Notes: a model not told the origin generated them from the sequence alone. Shown: positions 1 to 9,524, numbered from the stretch's first letter. The stretch: 64,000 nt of DNA from Lutimaribacter pacificus (GCF_900142185.1 NZ_FQZZ01000001.1:620001-684000), one strand, 5' to 3'. Numbers and translations: made by a program.

Positions 1-2
1 AT

Positions 3-831
3 GAGGGCGACATCGCGGATTTCGCGGGTGGCATTGCCATCGGCTCGGGCGTGGCGCGGGAACTGGGGGTGGGCATCGGCGACCGGGTCCGCATCATCAG
101 CCCCAACGGCGTGAAGACCCCCTTCGGCACCAAGCCGCGGGTCAATGCCTATCCGGTGACCTATATCTTTACCGCCGGGCGCTGGGATATCGACCGCACC
201 CGCGTCTACATGCCGTTCGACGAGGCGCAGCTGTTCTTCAACCGAGAGGGCGTCGCCGACGAGCTGGAGGTGATGGTGGAAAACCCCGACCAGGTCGACC
301 GGCTGGCGCTGCCGCTGCTGGCCGCCGCGGGGGAGCGTGCGCAGCTCTGGACGTGGCGCGATGCCTCGGGCGGATTCCTGAGCGCGCTGGAGATCGAGGA
401 CCGGGTGATGTTCGTGATCCTGTCGATCCTGGTGCTGATCGCCACGATGAACATCGTTTCGGGGCTGATCATGCTGGTCAAGAACAAGGGCCGCGATATC
501 GGCATCCTGCGCACGATGGGGCTGACCGAGGGATCGGTGCTGCGGGTGTTCTTCATCTGCGGGGCCTTTACCGGGATCATCGGCACGGCGATGGGGGTGG
601 TGCTGGGGTGCCTCTTCGCGATCTATATCGACCCGATATTCGCCTTCGTGAACGGGCTGTCGGGGGGCAATGCCTGGGACCCGGCGATTCGCGGCATCTA
701 TTACCTGCCCGCGAAACTGGAACTGGCCGATGTGCTGAGCGCGGTGGCGCTGTCGCTGGGGCTGTCCTTTGTCGTCACGATCTTTCCGGCCCGGCGCGCG
801 GCGCGGATGAACCCGGTGGAGGCGCTGCGTT

Positions 832-839
<8 letters not shown>
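3..839 (+). CDS. LolC/LolE-type lipoprotein-releasing permease, 3' part
   Basis: This is the C-terminal 278 residues of an inner-membrane permease of the LolCDE lipoprotein-release system; the frame is open from base 3, so the start lies upstream of the window. Visible are part of the periplasmic (MacB-type) domain and then three hydrophobic segments in the FtsX-domain layout: one starting [18 protein letters not shown], one around [19 protein letters not shown] and a last one ending [19 protein letters not shown], which is the family's usual C-terminal signature. The next gene, lolD, starts inside its last codons (8-base overlap), which supports an operon for the ABC complex that extracts outer-membrane lipoproteins. 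Whether it is LolC, LolE or a fused LolF cannot be told from a fragment. Confidence 0.9.
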
Positions 840-1515
<676 letters not shown>

Positions 1516-1519
1516 TGCG

Positions 1520-1963
1520 TCAGACCTTTTGCGTCAGGAACACGCCCGCCGCCATCAGCGCGATACCACCGAGCCGCAGGGCGCTGACGGGCGTGATGCG
1601 GGCCCCGAACAGGCCGAAATGGTCGATCAGCGCGGCGCTGATCAACTGCCCCAGCAGCACGAAGAACACCGCGTTGCCGATGCCGAAATGCGGCGCGATG
1701 AAGGTGATCGACAGGATGTAGAAGGCCACCAGCAGCCCCGCCAGCATCAGGTGGCGCGGGGCGCTGGCCAGCGCCAGGATCGGGCGCGGCCCGTGCAGCA
1801 TCAGCACCACGAGACTGCCCGCCAGCGCCACGCAGAACAGCACCACGGCCGCCGCGACGGGCGATCCCAGCCGCACGCCAAGTTGCGCGTTGAGTGCTGC
1901 GAGAACCGGGATGCCGATCCCGGCGGCGAGCATGGTAAGGGCATAGAAATGAGTGGGTTGCAT
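1520..1963 (-). CDS. DMT-type transporter of the YdcZ/DUF606 family
   Basis: This is a 147-residue, almost entirely hydrophobic protein with four to five predicted membrane segments (for example AAAVVLFCVALAGSLVVLML). Size and pattern fit the YdcZ/DUF606 branch of the drug/metabolite transporter superfamily, whose members span about 150 residues and may work as dimers; the substrate is unknown. The ATG at 1963 has a weak GTGAG ribosome site 7 bases ahead; a GTG at 1975 directly after the stop of the upstream thioesterase gene is an alternative start. The gene is convergent with lolD, with only four bases between their stops, and is probably cotranscribed with the thioesterase gene. Confidence 0.72.
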   Translation of the reverse strand: MQPTHFYALTMLAAGIGIPVLAALNAQLGVRLGSPVAAAVVLFCVALAGSLVVLMLHGPRPILALASAPRHLMLAGLLVAFYILSITFIAPHFGIGNAVFFVLLGQLISAALIDHFGLFGARITPVSALRLGGIALMAAGVFLTQKV

Positions 1964-1975
1964 GGCTAAGCTCAC

Positions 1976-2389
1976 TTATGGCTTGAAGAAGGTGGCGGTG
2001 GCCTGGGCGATCAGCTTGTCGTCGGGTTCGGCCAGCAGGTCGGCCCGTGCAAAGATCAGTGCCTTGCCGGCGCGCACCACCTGCGCCTCGCAGCGCACGC
2101 GGGTTCCGGTGCCGGGGCGCAGGAACTGGGTGTCGAGATTCGTCGTGGCCACCGGCACCAGCTCGTTCAGGTGGGCGAAGCAGGCAAAGACCATGCTGGT
2201 ATCGGCCAGCGTCGCCAGCGCCTGGCCGCTGACGATACCGCCGAGGCGCGCGATATCGTCGGTGATCGGGATCGACAGCGTGGCGTGGCCGCCCCGCTCC
2301 ATCGCGTCGATGCGGATATCCAGCGCGCGCACCCAGGGCGCGAAGCCGGATGTCAGGATGGTTTCGGCCTCGGTTACGGTAATGGTCAT
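1976..2389 (-). CDS. PaaI-like hotdog thioesterase
   Basis: This is a 137-residue hotdog-fold protein, probably an acyl-CoA thioesterase. The central GGIVSGQALATLADTSMVFA segment matches the helix region of the PaaI/4HBT family, where the GG.x.H/S.G.x.x.x.L.D pattern lies at the active site; the later NLDTQFLRPGTGTRVRCEA stretch is the usual following strand pair. A long open frame continues upstream to 2725, but the ATG at 2389 is preceded by GAGGGA at the right distance and begins the conserved part, so this start was chosen. The stop lies next to the transporter gene's start region, suggesting one transcript. Substrate not assignable. Confidence 0.78.
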   Translation of the reverse strand: MTITVTEAETILTSGFAPWVRALDIRIDAMERGGHATLSIPITDDIARLGGIVSGQALATLADTSMVFACFAHLNELVPVATTNLDTQFLRPGTGTRVRCEAQVVRAGKALIFARADLLAEPDDKLIAQATATFFKP

Positions 2390-2525
2390 GGTGCTTGTCC
2401 CTCGTTCGCGGTTTGGCGCAGAATGACGCGGCGGGCGGGGCTTGTCACCCATGATCCAGATCAAGGCGGCGACGGGGGCGGGCTGCGACAATCCGCACCC
2501 GTGCAGGACGAAGGAGGCGGAGCGG

Positions 2526-2945
2526 ATGCGCCGCGCGATACCCCCGATATGCGCCGCGCTGGCGCTGGCCGGTTGCATGGCCGAACCGCCGGGCCGGGCA
2601 CCCGGCGCAGAAAGTTTCGCCGGCCTGTGCAGCAGTTGCCACGGCGCGGGCGGGCGCGGCGACGGGCCGGTGGCTGGCGACCTGCCGGTGCCGCCGGCGG
2701 ACCTGACCACGCTGGCCGCGCGCAATAGCGGTGTGTTCCCGCGCGATGCGGTGATCGCGCAGGTCTATGGGTATCCCGGGCGCTATCACGCCGGGATCAT
2801 GCCGGAATTCGGCCCGCTTTTCGGCGGCGCGACCGTGACGCTGACCGCTGCCGACGGTGCGCAGGTCGAAACGCCGCGCGCGCTTGTGCAACTGGTGGAC
2901 TACGTGCAGAGCCTGCAACGGCCCCGAACAGGAGACCCGGGATGA
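2526..2945 (+). CDS. Small c-type cytochrome, lipoprotein (first of three)
   Basis: This is a 139-residue c-type cytochrome. It starts with a lipoprotein signal (lipobox LAGC near residue 17), followed by the haem motif CSSCHGAGGRGDG and a downstream MPEFGPLF segment whose Met is the likely sixth haem ligand. An AAGGAGG ribosome site precedes the ATG at 2526; a longer frame from 2442 has no such support. The stop overlaps the next cytochrome start (ATGA at 2942-2945). With its two neighbours it forms a three-gene set of related monohaem cytochromes, probably periplasm-facing electron carriers; their redox partner is not visible in the window. Confidence 0.85.
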   Translation: MRRAIPPICAALALAGCMAEPPGRAPGAESFAGLCSSCHGAGGRGDGPVAGDLPVPPADLTTLAARNSGVFPRDAVIAQVYGYPGRYHAGIMPEFGPLFGGATVTLTAADGAQVETPRALVQLVDYVQSLQRPRTGDPG

Positions 2946-3334
2946 AATACCTTGCCACTCTCGCCCTTGTGCTGGGGCCGCTTGCGGCGCAGGCGCAGGA
3001 TGCCGCCGAAGGGGCGGTCATCTACATGCAGCGTTGCGCCACCTGCCATGGCGCCGGGGGGCAGGGCGACGGGCCGATGGCCCCGGTGCTGCTGGTGCAG
3101 CCCAAGGACCTGACGCTGCTATCTGCCGGAAACGACGGCGAATTTCCCCTGCTGCGGGTCATACAGCGCATCGACGGGCGCGACCCGCTGGTCAGCCACG
3201 GCAGCGACATGCCGGTTTATGGCGAGCTGTTCGAGGGCGACGATACCGCGCTGAAACTGCCCTCGGGGCAGCCGGTGCTGACCAGCCGCACCATTGCGGA
3301 TCTGGTGATCTTCCTGCAGGCTGTCCAGAAATAG
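2942..3334 (+). CDS. Small periplasmic c-type cytochrome (second of three)
   Basis: This is a 130-residue monohaem cytochrome with a cleavable signal peptide (hydrophobic LATLALVLGPLAAQAQ, likely cut before DAAEG), haem motif CATCHGAGGQGDG around residues 31-43 and a SDMPVYGELF segment supplying the probable Met ligand. Unlike the genes on either side it lacks a lipobox Cys, so it should be soluble in the periplasm, or membrane-anchored only if the signal is uncleaved. Its start overlaps the preceding gene by four bases; 23 bases separate it from the third cytochrome. Confidence 0.87.
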   Translation: MKYLATLALVLGPLAAQAQDAAEGAVIYMQRCATCHGAGGQGDGPMAPVLLVQPKDLTLLSAGNDGEFPLLRVIQRIDGRDPLVSHGSDMPVYGELFEGDDTALKLPSGQPVLTSRTIADLVIFLQAVQK

Positions 3335-3357
3335 AGCAGGCAGAAGGAAACGACAGG

Positions 3358-3759
3358 ATGCGGATGATCGCAGCAATGGTTCTGGGCGGCGCGGCGCTGG
3401 CGGCCTGCGCGGTGACCGACATGCCCGAACCCGACGAGGGCCGCGCGCTTTTCACTGAAAACTGCGCGATGTGCCACGGCCCGGCCGGACGCGGCGACGG
3501 TGAGCTTGCCGCCGGGCTGGACCCGGCGCCGCCCGACCTGACGACGATTGCCGCGCGCAACGAGGGCGCGTTCCCGCGCGCGCATGTGCTGTCGGTGATC
3601 GACGGCTATACCAGGATGGACCCGGCCGAGGACATGCCGGAATTCGGTCTGCTGCTGCGCGGGCCGACGGTGCCGGTGGACGTGGGCGACGGGCAGTTCA
3701 CCCCGGTGCCGCGGCCGCTGGCGGCGCTGATGGTCTATCTGGAATCGATCCAGCGTTAA
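3358..3759 (+). CDS. Small c-type cytochrome, lipoprotein (third of three)
   Basis: This is a 133-residue cytochrome with a lipoprotein signal (lipobox LAAC near residue 17), haem motif CAMCHGPAGRGDG and an EDMPEFGLLL segment with the likely axial Met. It resembles the first gene of the set closely (PPDLTTIAARNEGAFPR against PADLTTLAARNSGVFPR), so the set probably arose by tandem duplication. The open frame extends upstream to 2857 inside the preceding genes, but the ATG at 3358 starts the signal peptide. Its TAA stop interlocks with the stop of the opposite-strand gene at the palindrome TTAA (3756-3759). Confidence 0.85.
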   Translation: MRMIAAMVLGGAALAACAVTDMPEPDEGRALFTENCAMCHGPAGRGDGELAAGLDPAPPDLTTIAARNEGAFPRAHVLSVIDGYTRMDPAEDMPEFGLLLRGPTVPVDVGDGQFTPVPRPLAALMVYLESIQR

Positions 3760-4439
3760 CGGCAGATCCCGCGGGTCTGCGCGCCGGGCCAGGGCAGGAT
3801 CACCTGCGGCCGGCCGATTGCCGCGTCCAGGTTGCCCACGGGCATTTCCGCGCCGATCATCGCGCGCAGCCGGCCGGTGCGCGGGGCCTGCGGGTCGAGC
3901 AGGCGGCAGCAGACATATTCCTCGACGATGGCGCCCTGCTGCTCGTAGCCGTGATCGAGAAAGCGCGTCCGCGTGTCCAGCTCGAAAAGATAGGGATCGG
4001 GATTGCCCGCATGTTCGCCCATGCCCTTGAGCGGGTGATATCCGGTGCGCCCGCGATTTTGCCATTGCCAGACATGCACCATCTCATGCGCCATCAGCAT
4101 GGCGTTCAGCAGGTCGATCCGCTCGGGGAAATCCGCCATGAAATCATCGCGGTAAAGGTCGCGGCGATAGAAGGCCCGGTTGAAGGCCACCGCCGCGCCG
4201 GGCGAGACGGTGACGGTCTCGCCGCCCGGCGGGGGAAAGATACGCTCCATGCAGGTCAGGCGCGGGCGCACCGGGCGCCGATAGGTGAAGGCCCCGGCGA
4301 TCAGGCCGTTGTGAAACCGCACGCGCGCGGGGTCGACCTGGCCGCCATGGATGGCGCGGGCAAAGGCGATCTCGTTTTCCGTCATCGGCCGCCCGCAGGC
4401 GGCGAGGAAAAGGAGGGCGGAGAGGATCAGGGCGCGCAT
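3756..4439 (-). CDS. Lipoprotein with HExxH metal-site motif, function unknown
   Basis: This is a 227-residue predicted lipoprotein: the N-terminus MRALILSALLFLAACGRP carries a lipobox. In the middle is AHEMVHVWQWQNRG, an HExxH motif typical of zinc peptidases and related folds, and the later Glu-rich IVEEYVCCRLLD could supply a third ligand. Nothing else is recognised, so protease activity is a guess from the motif. The reading frame is open much further upstream (to 4790), but that part overlaps the next gene and has no signal sequence, so the ATG at 4439 was chosen. The gene faces the cytochrome set convergently. Confidence 0.72.
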   Translation of the reverse strand: MRALILSALLFLAACGRPMTENEIAFARAIHGGQVDPARVRFHNGLIAGAFTYRRPVRPRLTCMERIFPPPGGETVTVSPGAAVAFNRAFYRRDLYRDDFMADFPERIDLLNAMLMAHEMVHVWQWQNRGRTGYHPLKGMGEHAGNPDPYLFELDTRTRFLDHGYEQQGAIVEEYVCCRLLDPQAPRTGRLRAMIGAEMPVGNLDAAIGRPQVILPWPGAQTRGICR

Positions 4440-4504
4440 GGGGGAAGAGTTGACCGGCGCTGCGGCAAGATCAAGTGTGCAGGTGGGGGGTCGACCTGCC
4501 GCAA

Positions 4505-5326
4505 TCAGGCTGGCTCGTCCCTGATCTCGAACAGATCCGGGCCGATGATTTGCTTCGCCAGGGCGCGCTTGCGCGAGAATTCGGGAAAGTCGTCCTTGAC
4601 GTCCTGCAACGTTTCGCAAAGCCAGAGCAGCGTCCCGCCGCCGAGGTCGTCGACGGACAGGCCCTGCCCCTGCAACGAGGAAACGGTATCGGGCGACAGG
4701 AAGCCGGGCGGGAAATAGTTTATCGCGCCGAGATTGTATCGCTTCTGATCCCAGAGAGCGCCGAAACTGCCCAGTTTGAATGTTCTCCAAGCATCTTTTT
4801 GGAGCATTTCAGGAGTGCGGGTGCCATTACGCACCTCTTCTATCGTCAGGGTATAGCTGGTATCGACCGCTAATTCCTCGGGTCCGAACATATGCAGGTA
4901 TGCCTGGTCGGGCGTATATAGCAGGCACCATTCCCGAAAGAGCGACAAGAAATCGATATCCGGCCTGAAGTTCGATGACAGGTGCACCCAGGAGGGAAGT
5001 GTCGACCCCTTTTGATTAACCCATGTCTGGCCGAAAGTCCCTTCGGCCTGCAAGGGTTTCCAGCGCCGCCAGAAGAGGTCAGACAGCGCTTCGGTTGGCA
5101 CCCCCTCGCCCTGTCCGGCCCCCGGGCCAGAGGCCCAGAGCGGCCTGAGGTCTTGCACCATCGCGCAGGGCAGTTTCTTGCGCAGATCGGTGTCATCCAG
5201 ACCTACCCGGTCCGGGCGCAACCGGGGATCGCCCGCGTAGAGTATGCCAAGCGCCTTTTCACCAAATTCCCAGCTATGGGTCGGTATCGCCGAGGTCAGT
5301 ACCAGGCAGACTTTCGATTTGCGCAT
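4505..5326 (-). CDS. Unassigned 273-residue protein, lower GC than neighbours
   Basis: I do not recognise this family. The 273-residue protein has no signal peptide or membrane segment, is rich in Trp (for example LPSWVHLSSNFRP, KDAWRTFKLGSFGALWDQK), and ends in a charged helical region. Its base composition, close to 50% GC around 4750-4980, is clearly below the surrounding genes, and less favoured codons are frequent, which suggests acquisition by transfer. Stand-alone immunity proteins and other small accessory genes often look like this, but no toxin partner is seen beside it, so no function is given. Confidence 0.6.
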   Translation of the reverse strand: MRKSKVCLVLTSAIPTHSWEFGEKALGILYAGDPRLRPDRVGLDDTDLRKKLPCAMVQDLRPLWASGPGAGQGEGVPTEALSDLFWRRWKPLQAEGTFGQTWVNQKGSTLPSWVHLSSNFRPDIDFLSLFREWCLLYTPDQAYLHMFGPEELAVDTSYTLTIEEVRNGTRTPEMLQKDAWRTFKLGSFGALWDQKRYNLGAINYFPPGFLSPDTVSSLQGQGLSVDDLGGGTLLWLCETLQDVKDDFPEFSRKRALAKQIIGPDLFEIRDEPA

Positions 5327-5405
5327 TTGTCGTCACCATTGAATAAACCGGACTGCGGGGCGCCCGGCGCAACCTTTTACATATCAGCGGGTTTCCAGGC
5401 CCCCG

Positions 5406-7361
5406 TCAAACATCCAGCTCCTCGACGAACCTTGCGTTCTCCTGGATGTACTGGAACCGCAGTTCCGGCTTTTTCCCCATCAGCCGTTCCACCAGGTCGC
5501 CGGTTTCGCCGGGTTCGTCCTCGTCTATGGTGACGCGGATCAGCTTGCGGGTTTTCGGGTCCATCGTGGTTTCCTTCAGGTCCTTGGCGTCCATCTCGCC
5601 CAGGCCCTTGAACCGCTGCACGTCGATCTTGCCCTTGCCGCCCAGCCCCCTGGCCAGCCATTCCTCTTTCGCGGCGTCGTCCGAGACATACATCCGCCGC
5701 GCCCCCTGCGTCAGCCGGTAGAGCGGCGGGCAGGCGAGGTAGAGGTGCCCGGTGTCGATCATCGGGCGCATCTGGGTAAAGAAGAACGTCATCAGCAGCG
5801 AGGCGATATGCGCGCCGTCCACGTCGGCGTCGGTCATGATGATGATCTTGTCGTAACGCAGGTCGTCGACATTGAATTTCGTGCCCAGCCCGACCCCCAG
5901 CGCCTGCGTGAGGTCGCTGATCTCGGCATTGGTGCCCAGTTTCGAGCTGGCCGCGCCCAGCACGTTCAGGATCTTGCCGCGCAGGGGCAGCAGCGCCTGC
6001 ATCTTGCGGTCGCGCGCCATCTTGGCCGAGCCGCCCGCGCTGTCGCCCTCGACGATGAACAGCTCGGTTCCCTCGCGGGAGGTGGCGGAGCAATCGACCA
6101 GCTTGCCGGGCAGGCGCAGCTTCTTGGTGGCCGATTTGCGCTGGGTTTCCTTTTCCTGCCTGCGCCGCAGCCGTTCCTCGGCCCGCAGCACGAGGAAATC
6201 GAGGATCGCGCCAGCCGATTTGGTATCGGCCGCCAGCCAGTTGTCGAAATGGTCGCGCACCGAGTTCTCGACCATGCGCTGCGCCTCGACCGTGGCCAGC
6301 CGGTCCTTGGTCTGGCCGACGAATTCGGGGTCGCGGATAAAGCACGAGACCAGCGCGCCGGCGCCGGTCGTCAGGTCCTCGCGCGTGACCTGCTGGGCCT
6401 TCTTGTTGCCCACCAGTTCGCCATAGGCCTTGATGCCTTTCAGGATCGCCGCCCAGAACCCGGCCTCGTGCGTGCCGCCCTCGGGCGTGGGGACGGTGTT
6501 GCAGTAGGACTGGATGAACCCGTCGCGCGCGGGCGTCCAGTTGATCGCCCATTCGACCTTGCCCGGCGCGTTGAATTTCCCGAACGAGACCGAGCCGGCA
6601 AAGGGCGCGTCGGCATAGGTGCTGGCGCCGCCCATCGCCTCGGACAGGTAGTCGGCCAGCCCGCCGGGGAAATGGAATTTCGCCTCGCGCGGGGTTTCGC
6701 CGTCGTCGATCGCCGATTTCCAGCGGATTTCGACGCCCGAGAACAGGTAGGCCTTGGAGCGCGCCATCTTGAACAGCCGCGCGGGTTTCAGTTTCAGCGC
6801 GCCGAATATCTCGGGGTCGGGGTGGAAGGTCACGGCGGTGCCGCGCCGGTTGGGGGCGGCGCCGATCCGTTCCAGCCGGCCCTGCGGGATGCCGCGCGAG
6901 AACTCCATCGCGTAGAGCTCCTTGTTGCGCGCCACCTCGACCCGCAGGTGATCGGACAGCGCGTTGACCACCGAAGAGCCGACGCCGTGCAGGCCGCCCG
7001 AGGTTTCGTAATTGTCGCCCGAGAACTTGCCGCCGGCGTTCAGCGTGCAGAAGATGATTTCCAGCGCCGATTTCGACGGGTCCTTGGGATGCGGGTCGAT
7101 CGGGATGCCGCGGCCGTTGTCGCGCACCGAGACATGGCCGTTCTCGTGCAGCTCGACCTCGATCCAGGTGGCGTGGCCGGCCACCGCCTCGTCCATCGAG
7201 TTGTCGATGATCTCGGCCACCATGTGATGCAGGGCGCGGTCGTCCTTGCCGCCGATATACATGCCGGGGCGCAGGCGGACATGTTCCATATCCTCGAGCA
7301 CCTGGATCGAGGCGGCATCGTAATCGGAGGAACCTGCAGGGGTAAGGAGGTCGTCGGCCAT
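5406..7361 (-). CDS. parE: DNA topoisomerase IV subunit B
   Basis: ParE is the ATPase subunit of topoisomerase IV, which with ParC separates linked daughter chromosomes. The 651-residue protein shows the GHKL ATPase signatures EIIDNSMDEAV (about 50-60), GRGIPIDPHP and GGLHGVGSSVVNALS, then the transducer domain, and the TOPRIM metal sites EGDSAGGSAK and DADVDGAHIASL, ending in the short C-terminal tail of the ParE type. It is closer to ParE than GyrB because it lacks the long TOPRIM insertion and has the RLRPGMYIGGKDDRALHH start usual in alphaproteobacterial ParE. parC is not in the window. Long open frames on the opposite strand here are shadows of its codon bias. Confidence 0.95.
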   Translation of the reverse strand: MADDLLTPAGSSDYDAASIQVLEDMEHVRLRPGMYIGGKDDRALHHMVAEIIDNSMDEAVAGHATWIEVELHENGHVSVRDNGRGIPIDPHPKDPSKSALEIIFCTLNAGGKFSGDNYETSGGLHGVGSSVVNALSDHLRVEVARNKELYAMEFSRGIPQGRLERIGAAPNRRGTAVTFHPDPEIFGALKLKPARLFKMARSKAYLFSGVEIRWKSAIDDGETPREAKFHFPGGLADYLSEAMGGASTYADAPFAGSVSFGKFNAPGKVEWAINWTPARDGFIQSYCNTVPTPEGGTHEAGFWAAILKGIKAYGELVGNKKAQQVTREDLTTGAGALVSCFIRDPEFVGQTKDRLATVEAQRMVENSVRDHFDNWLAADTKSAGAILDFLVLRAEERLRRRQEKETQRKSATKKLRLPGKLVDCSATSREGTELFIVEGDSAGGSAKMARDRKMQALLPLRGKILNVLGAASSKLGTNAEISDLTQALGVGLGTKFNVDDLRYDKIIIMTDADVDGAHIASLLMTFFFTQMRPMIDTGHLYLACPPLYRLTQGARRMYVSDDAAKEEWLARGLGGKGKIDVQRFKGLGEMDAKDLKETTMDPKTRKLIRVTIDEDEPGETGDLVERLMGKKPELRFQYIQENARFVEELDV

Positions 7362-7441
7362 GTGGTGCGCTGCTCTCTTTTGATTGGTTGGCGCGTATTA
7401 TGGCAGAGGCCGCCGCGCGGGGAAAGTGGGGGACCGCGGGT

Positions 7442-8317
7442 TCAGGCGCGTTCGATCCAGTCGCGGATCAGGCTGGCGACACGGGCCGGTTGCTGGTGGT
7501 GCAGCCAGTGGTCGGCATTCGCCACGGTGATGCGGGTCAGGTCGGCGCAATACGCCTCCAGCCCCTCGGTCGCCTCGGGCAGCAGGGCGGTGTCGTTCTT
7601 GCCCCAGATCAGCAGGTGCGGCATCGGCACGCGCAGCCTGTCACGGGGCAGGGCGGGCAGGCCGGTGGCGGGCCGGTCCGGTTCGGGCACCACCAGCGGC
7701 GAGGCGCGATACCAGTTGAGCATCCCGGTCATCCGGCCCGGGCGGGCCCATTCGGCCTTGTAGGCGGCCAGCCGGTCGCCGGACAGCCACGCCATGTCCA
7801 TCTGCGCGGCGAACAGCGATTGCAGCCGGGCGAAGCCGTTGGCGGCAAGGATGTCCTCGGCCCCCTCGGCGCGCAGCCAGGGGATGTATTGCGAGGCCGC
7901 GGTTTGCGCGCCGCCCTTGGCCAGCGCATCCTGGAACGGTGCGGGATGCACGCCGTTCATGACGATCAGGCGCGATACGAGATGCGGGTGCGCCATCGCC
8001 AGCCCATAGGCCACCGCAGCGCCCCAGTCGTGCCCGAGCACGATCACCGGAGCGCCGATCCGGTCGATCAGCGTGGCCATGTCGCCCACCAGCTTGCCGG
8101 TGGCATAGTCGCGCACCTCCTGCGGGGCCCAGCTCTGGCCGAAGCCGCGCTGGTCGGGCGCGATGAGGCGAACCCCCTTCAGGTGTTCCGCCAGGTCGGC
8201 CCAGGCCCCGCCGTATTCGGGAAACCCGTGCAGGGCGAGGATCGCGGGCGCATCCGGCGGCCCCCATTCCCGCAGGTGAAAGCCGTGGCCGTTCAGGTCG
8301 ATCCGGCGTTCCTGCAT
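7442..8317 (-). CDS. Alpha/beta-hydrolase, epoxide-hydrolase-like
   Basis: This is a 291-residue alpha/beta-hydrolase. The nucleophile elbow is GHDWGAAVAYG, with Asp where lipases have Ser, as in epoxide hydrolases and haloalkane dehalogenases; the oxyanion-side motif HGFPEYGGAW and the C-terminal ANADHWLHHQQP with the catalytic His are also present, and LLIWGKNDTALLP carries the probable acid. Epoxide hydrolase is the best guess. The ATG at 8317 has GGGGGA ahead of it, whereas the open frame to 8395 has no ribosome site. The gene is divergent from ppk2 across 174 bases. Confidence 0.82.
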   Translation of the reverse strand: MQERRIDLNGHGFHLREWGPPDAPAILALHGFPEYGGAWADLAEHLKGVRLIAPDQRGFGQSWAPQEVRDYATGKLVGDMATLIDRIGAPVIVLGHDWGAAVAYGLAMAHPHLVSRLIVMNGVHPAPFQDALAKGGAQTAASQYIPWLRAEGAEDILAANGFARLQSLFAAQMDMAWLSGDRLAAYKAEWARPGRMTGMLNWYRASPLVVPEPDRPATGLPALPRDRLRVPMPHLLIWGKNDTALLPEATEGLEAYCADLTRITVANADHWLHHQQPARVASLIRDWIERA

Positions 8318-8491
8318 GACATTCCCCCTGTTCGTGCCGGTTTCCCGGCGTTTGCGCCTTTCCCCATCCTGACCGGGACTCGGCATGGCGCGCAAGCCCG
8401 GCAGGCCGGTGCCTTTCGTGGCTTTTGACAGGGATCAAGGCGCGGTGGCGCGCGCGGGTTTAAAATTACACAAGTTAAAAAGGAGACTTGT

Positions 8492-9493
8492 ATGACCGTA
8501 GCCCAGCCCCAGCCCAAGCCGCAGCCCGAAAAGGCCAGTTCCAAGGCCGCGCCCGCCACGCCCGAGCCTGCCGTGGCAGAAGAGACCGGGGTGAAGGCCG
8601 CCGAAACGGTCGGGCACAAGCCGCCACGCCGCCGCTGGCCCTCGCCCGAGGAGGTGCGCCGCGCCTTCGAAAGCGGGGAATACCCCTATACCGAAAAGAT
8701 GTCGCGCCGCGCCTACGAGGCGCAGAAGGCCAGGGTGCAGGCGGAATTGCTGAAGGTGCAGCTCTGGACGCAGGAGACGGGGCAGAAATTCGTGCTGCTG
8801 TTCGAAGGCCGCGACGCGGCGGGCAAGGGCGGCACGATCAAGCGGTTCACCGAACACCTGAACCCGCGCACCGCGCGTGTCGTCGCGCTGAACAAGCCCA
8901 CCGAGGAAGAGCGCGGCCAGTGGTATTTCCAGCGATATATCGACCATCTGCCGACGGCGGGCGAGATGGTTCTGTATGACCGGAGCTGGTACAACCGCGC
9001 GGGCGTCGAGCGCGTGATGGGGTTCTGCGAGCCTAACGACTATCTCGAATTCATGCGCCAGACGCCCGAGTTGGAGCGGATGCTGGTGCGCTCGGGCATC
9101 CAGCTTTACAAATACTGGTTCTCGGTCACGCAGGACGAGCAGCGCGCCCGCTTCAAAAGCCGCGAGACCGATCCGCTGAAACAGTGGAAACTCAGCCCGA
9201 TCGACAAGGCGAGCCTGGACAAGTGGGACGACTATACCGAGGCGAAGGAGGCGATGTTCTTTTACACCGACACCGCCGATGCGCCCTGGACCATCGTCAA
9301 GTCGAACGACAAGAAACGCGCGCGGCTGAACTGCATGCTGCATTTCCTGTCGACCATCGACTATCCGGGCAAGGATCTGAAAGTGGCCCATGCGCCCGAC
9401 CCGCTGATCGTGGGGCAGGCGGGGCATGTGATCCACCGCGCCGATCACATCCTGGGCGCCGCGCTGCATCCCGATCAGCGCAAGGCGCGCTGA
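8492..9493 (+). CDS. ppk2: Polyphosphate kinase 2
   Basis: PPK2 enzymes transfer phosphate between polyphosphate and nucleotides, usually favouring nucleotide phosphorylation. The 333-residue protein has a Pro/Lys-rich N-terminal extension (1-50), the P-loop GRDAAGKGG at 106-114, the lid-region NPRTARVVALNKPTEEE at 124-140 and the Walker B-like YDRSWYNRAGVE at 162-173. Length and the single PPK2 domain fit the one-domain class; whether it prefers GDP/ADP or AMP cannot be read from motifs alone. AAGGAG stands seven bases ahead of the ATG, downstream of an AT-rich stretch (about 8459-8481) that probably holds the promoter. Confidence 0.92.
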   Translation: MTVAQPQPKPQPEKASSKAAPATPEPAVAEETGVKAAETVGHKPPRRRWPSPEEVRRAFESGEYPYTEKMSRRAYEAQKARVQAELLKVQLWTQETGQKFVLLFEGRDAAGKGGTIKRFTEHLNPRTARVVALNKPTEEERGQWYFQRYIDHLPTAGEMVLYDRSWYNRAGVERVMGFCEPNDYLEFMRQTPELERMLVRSGIQLYKYWFSVTQDEQRARFKSRETDPLKQWKLSPIDKASLDKWDDYTEAKEAMFFYTDTADAPWTIVKSNDKKRARLNCMLHFLSTIDYPGKDLKVAHAPDPLIVGQAGHVIHRADHILGAALHPDQRKAR

Positions 9494-9501
9494 GCCTTGG
9501 G

Positions 9502-9524
9502 GCGGGCGGCAATCCGCCGCCCGC
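9502..9524 (+). terminator. GC-rich hairpin after ppk2
   Basis: A perfect nine-base-pair stem (GCGGGCGGC with GCCGCCCGC) and an AATCC loop starts nine bases after the ppk2 stop. A run of four T lies some 14 bases further on rather than directly behind the stem, so it may be a weak intrinsic terminator or an RNA 3'-end stabiliser. Confidence 0.5.

Noticed and set aside
5745-7763. Open frame of 672 codons on the plus strand
   Set aside because: Antisense shadow of parE and the hydrolase gene, with no recognisable domain.
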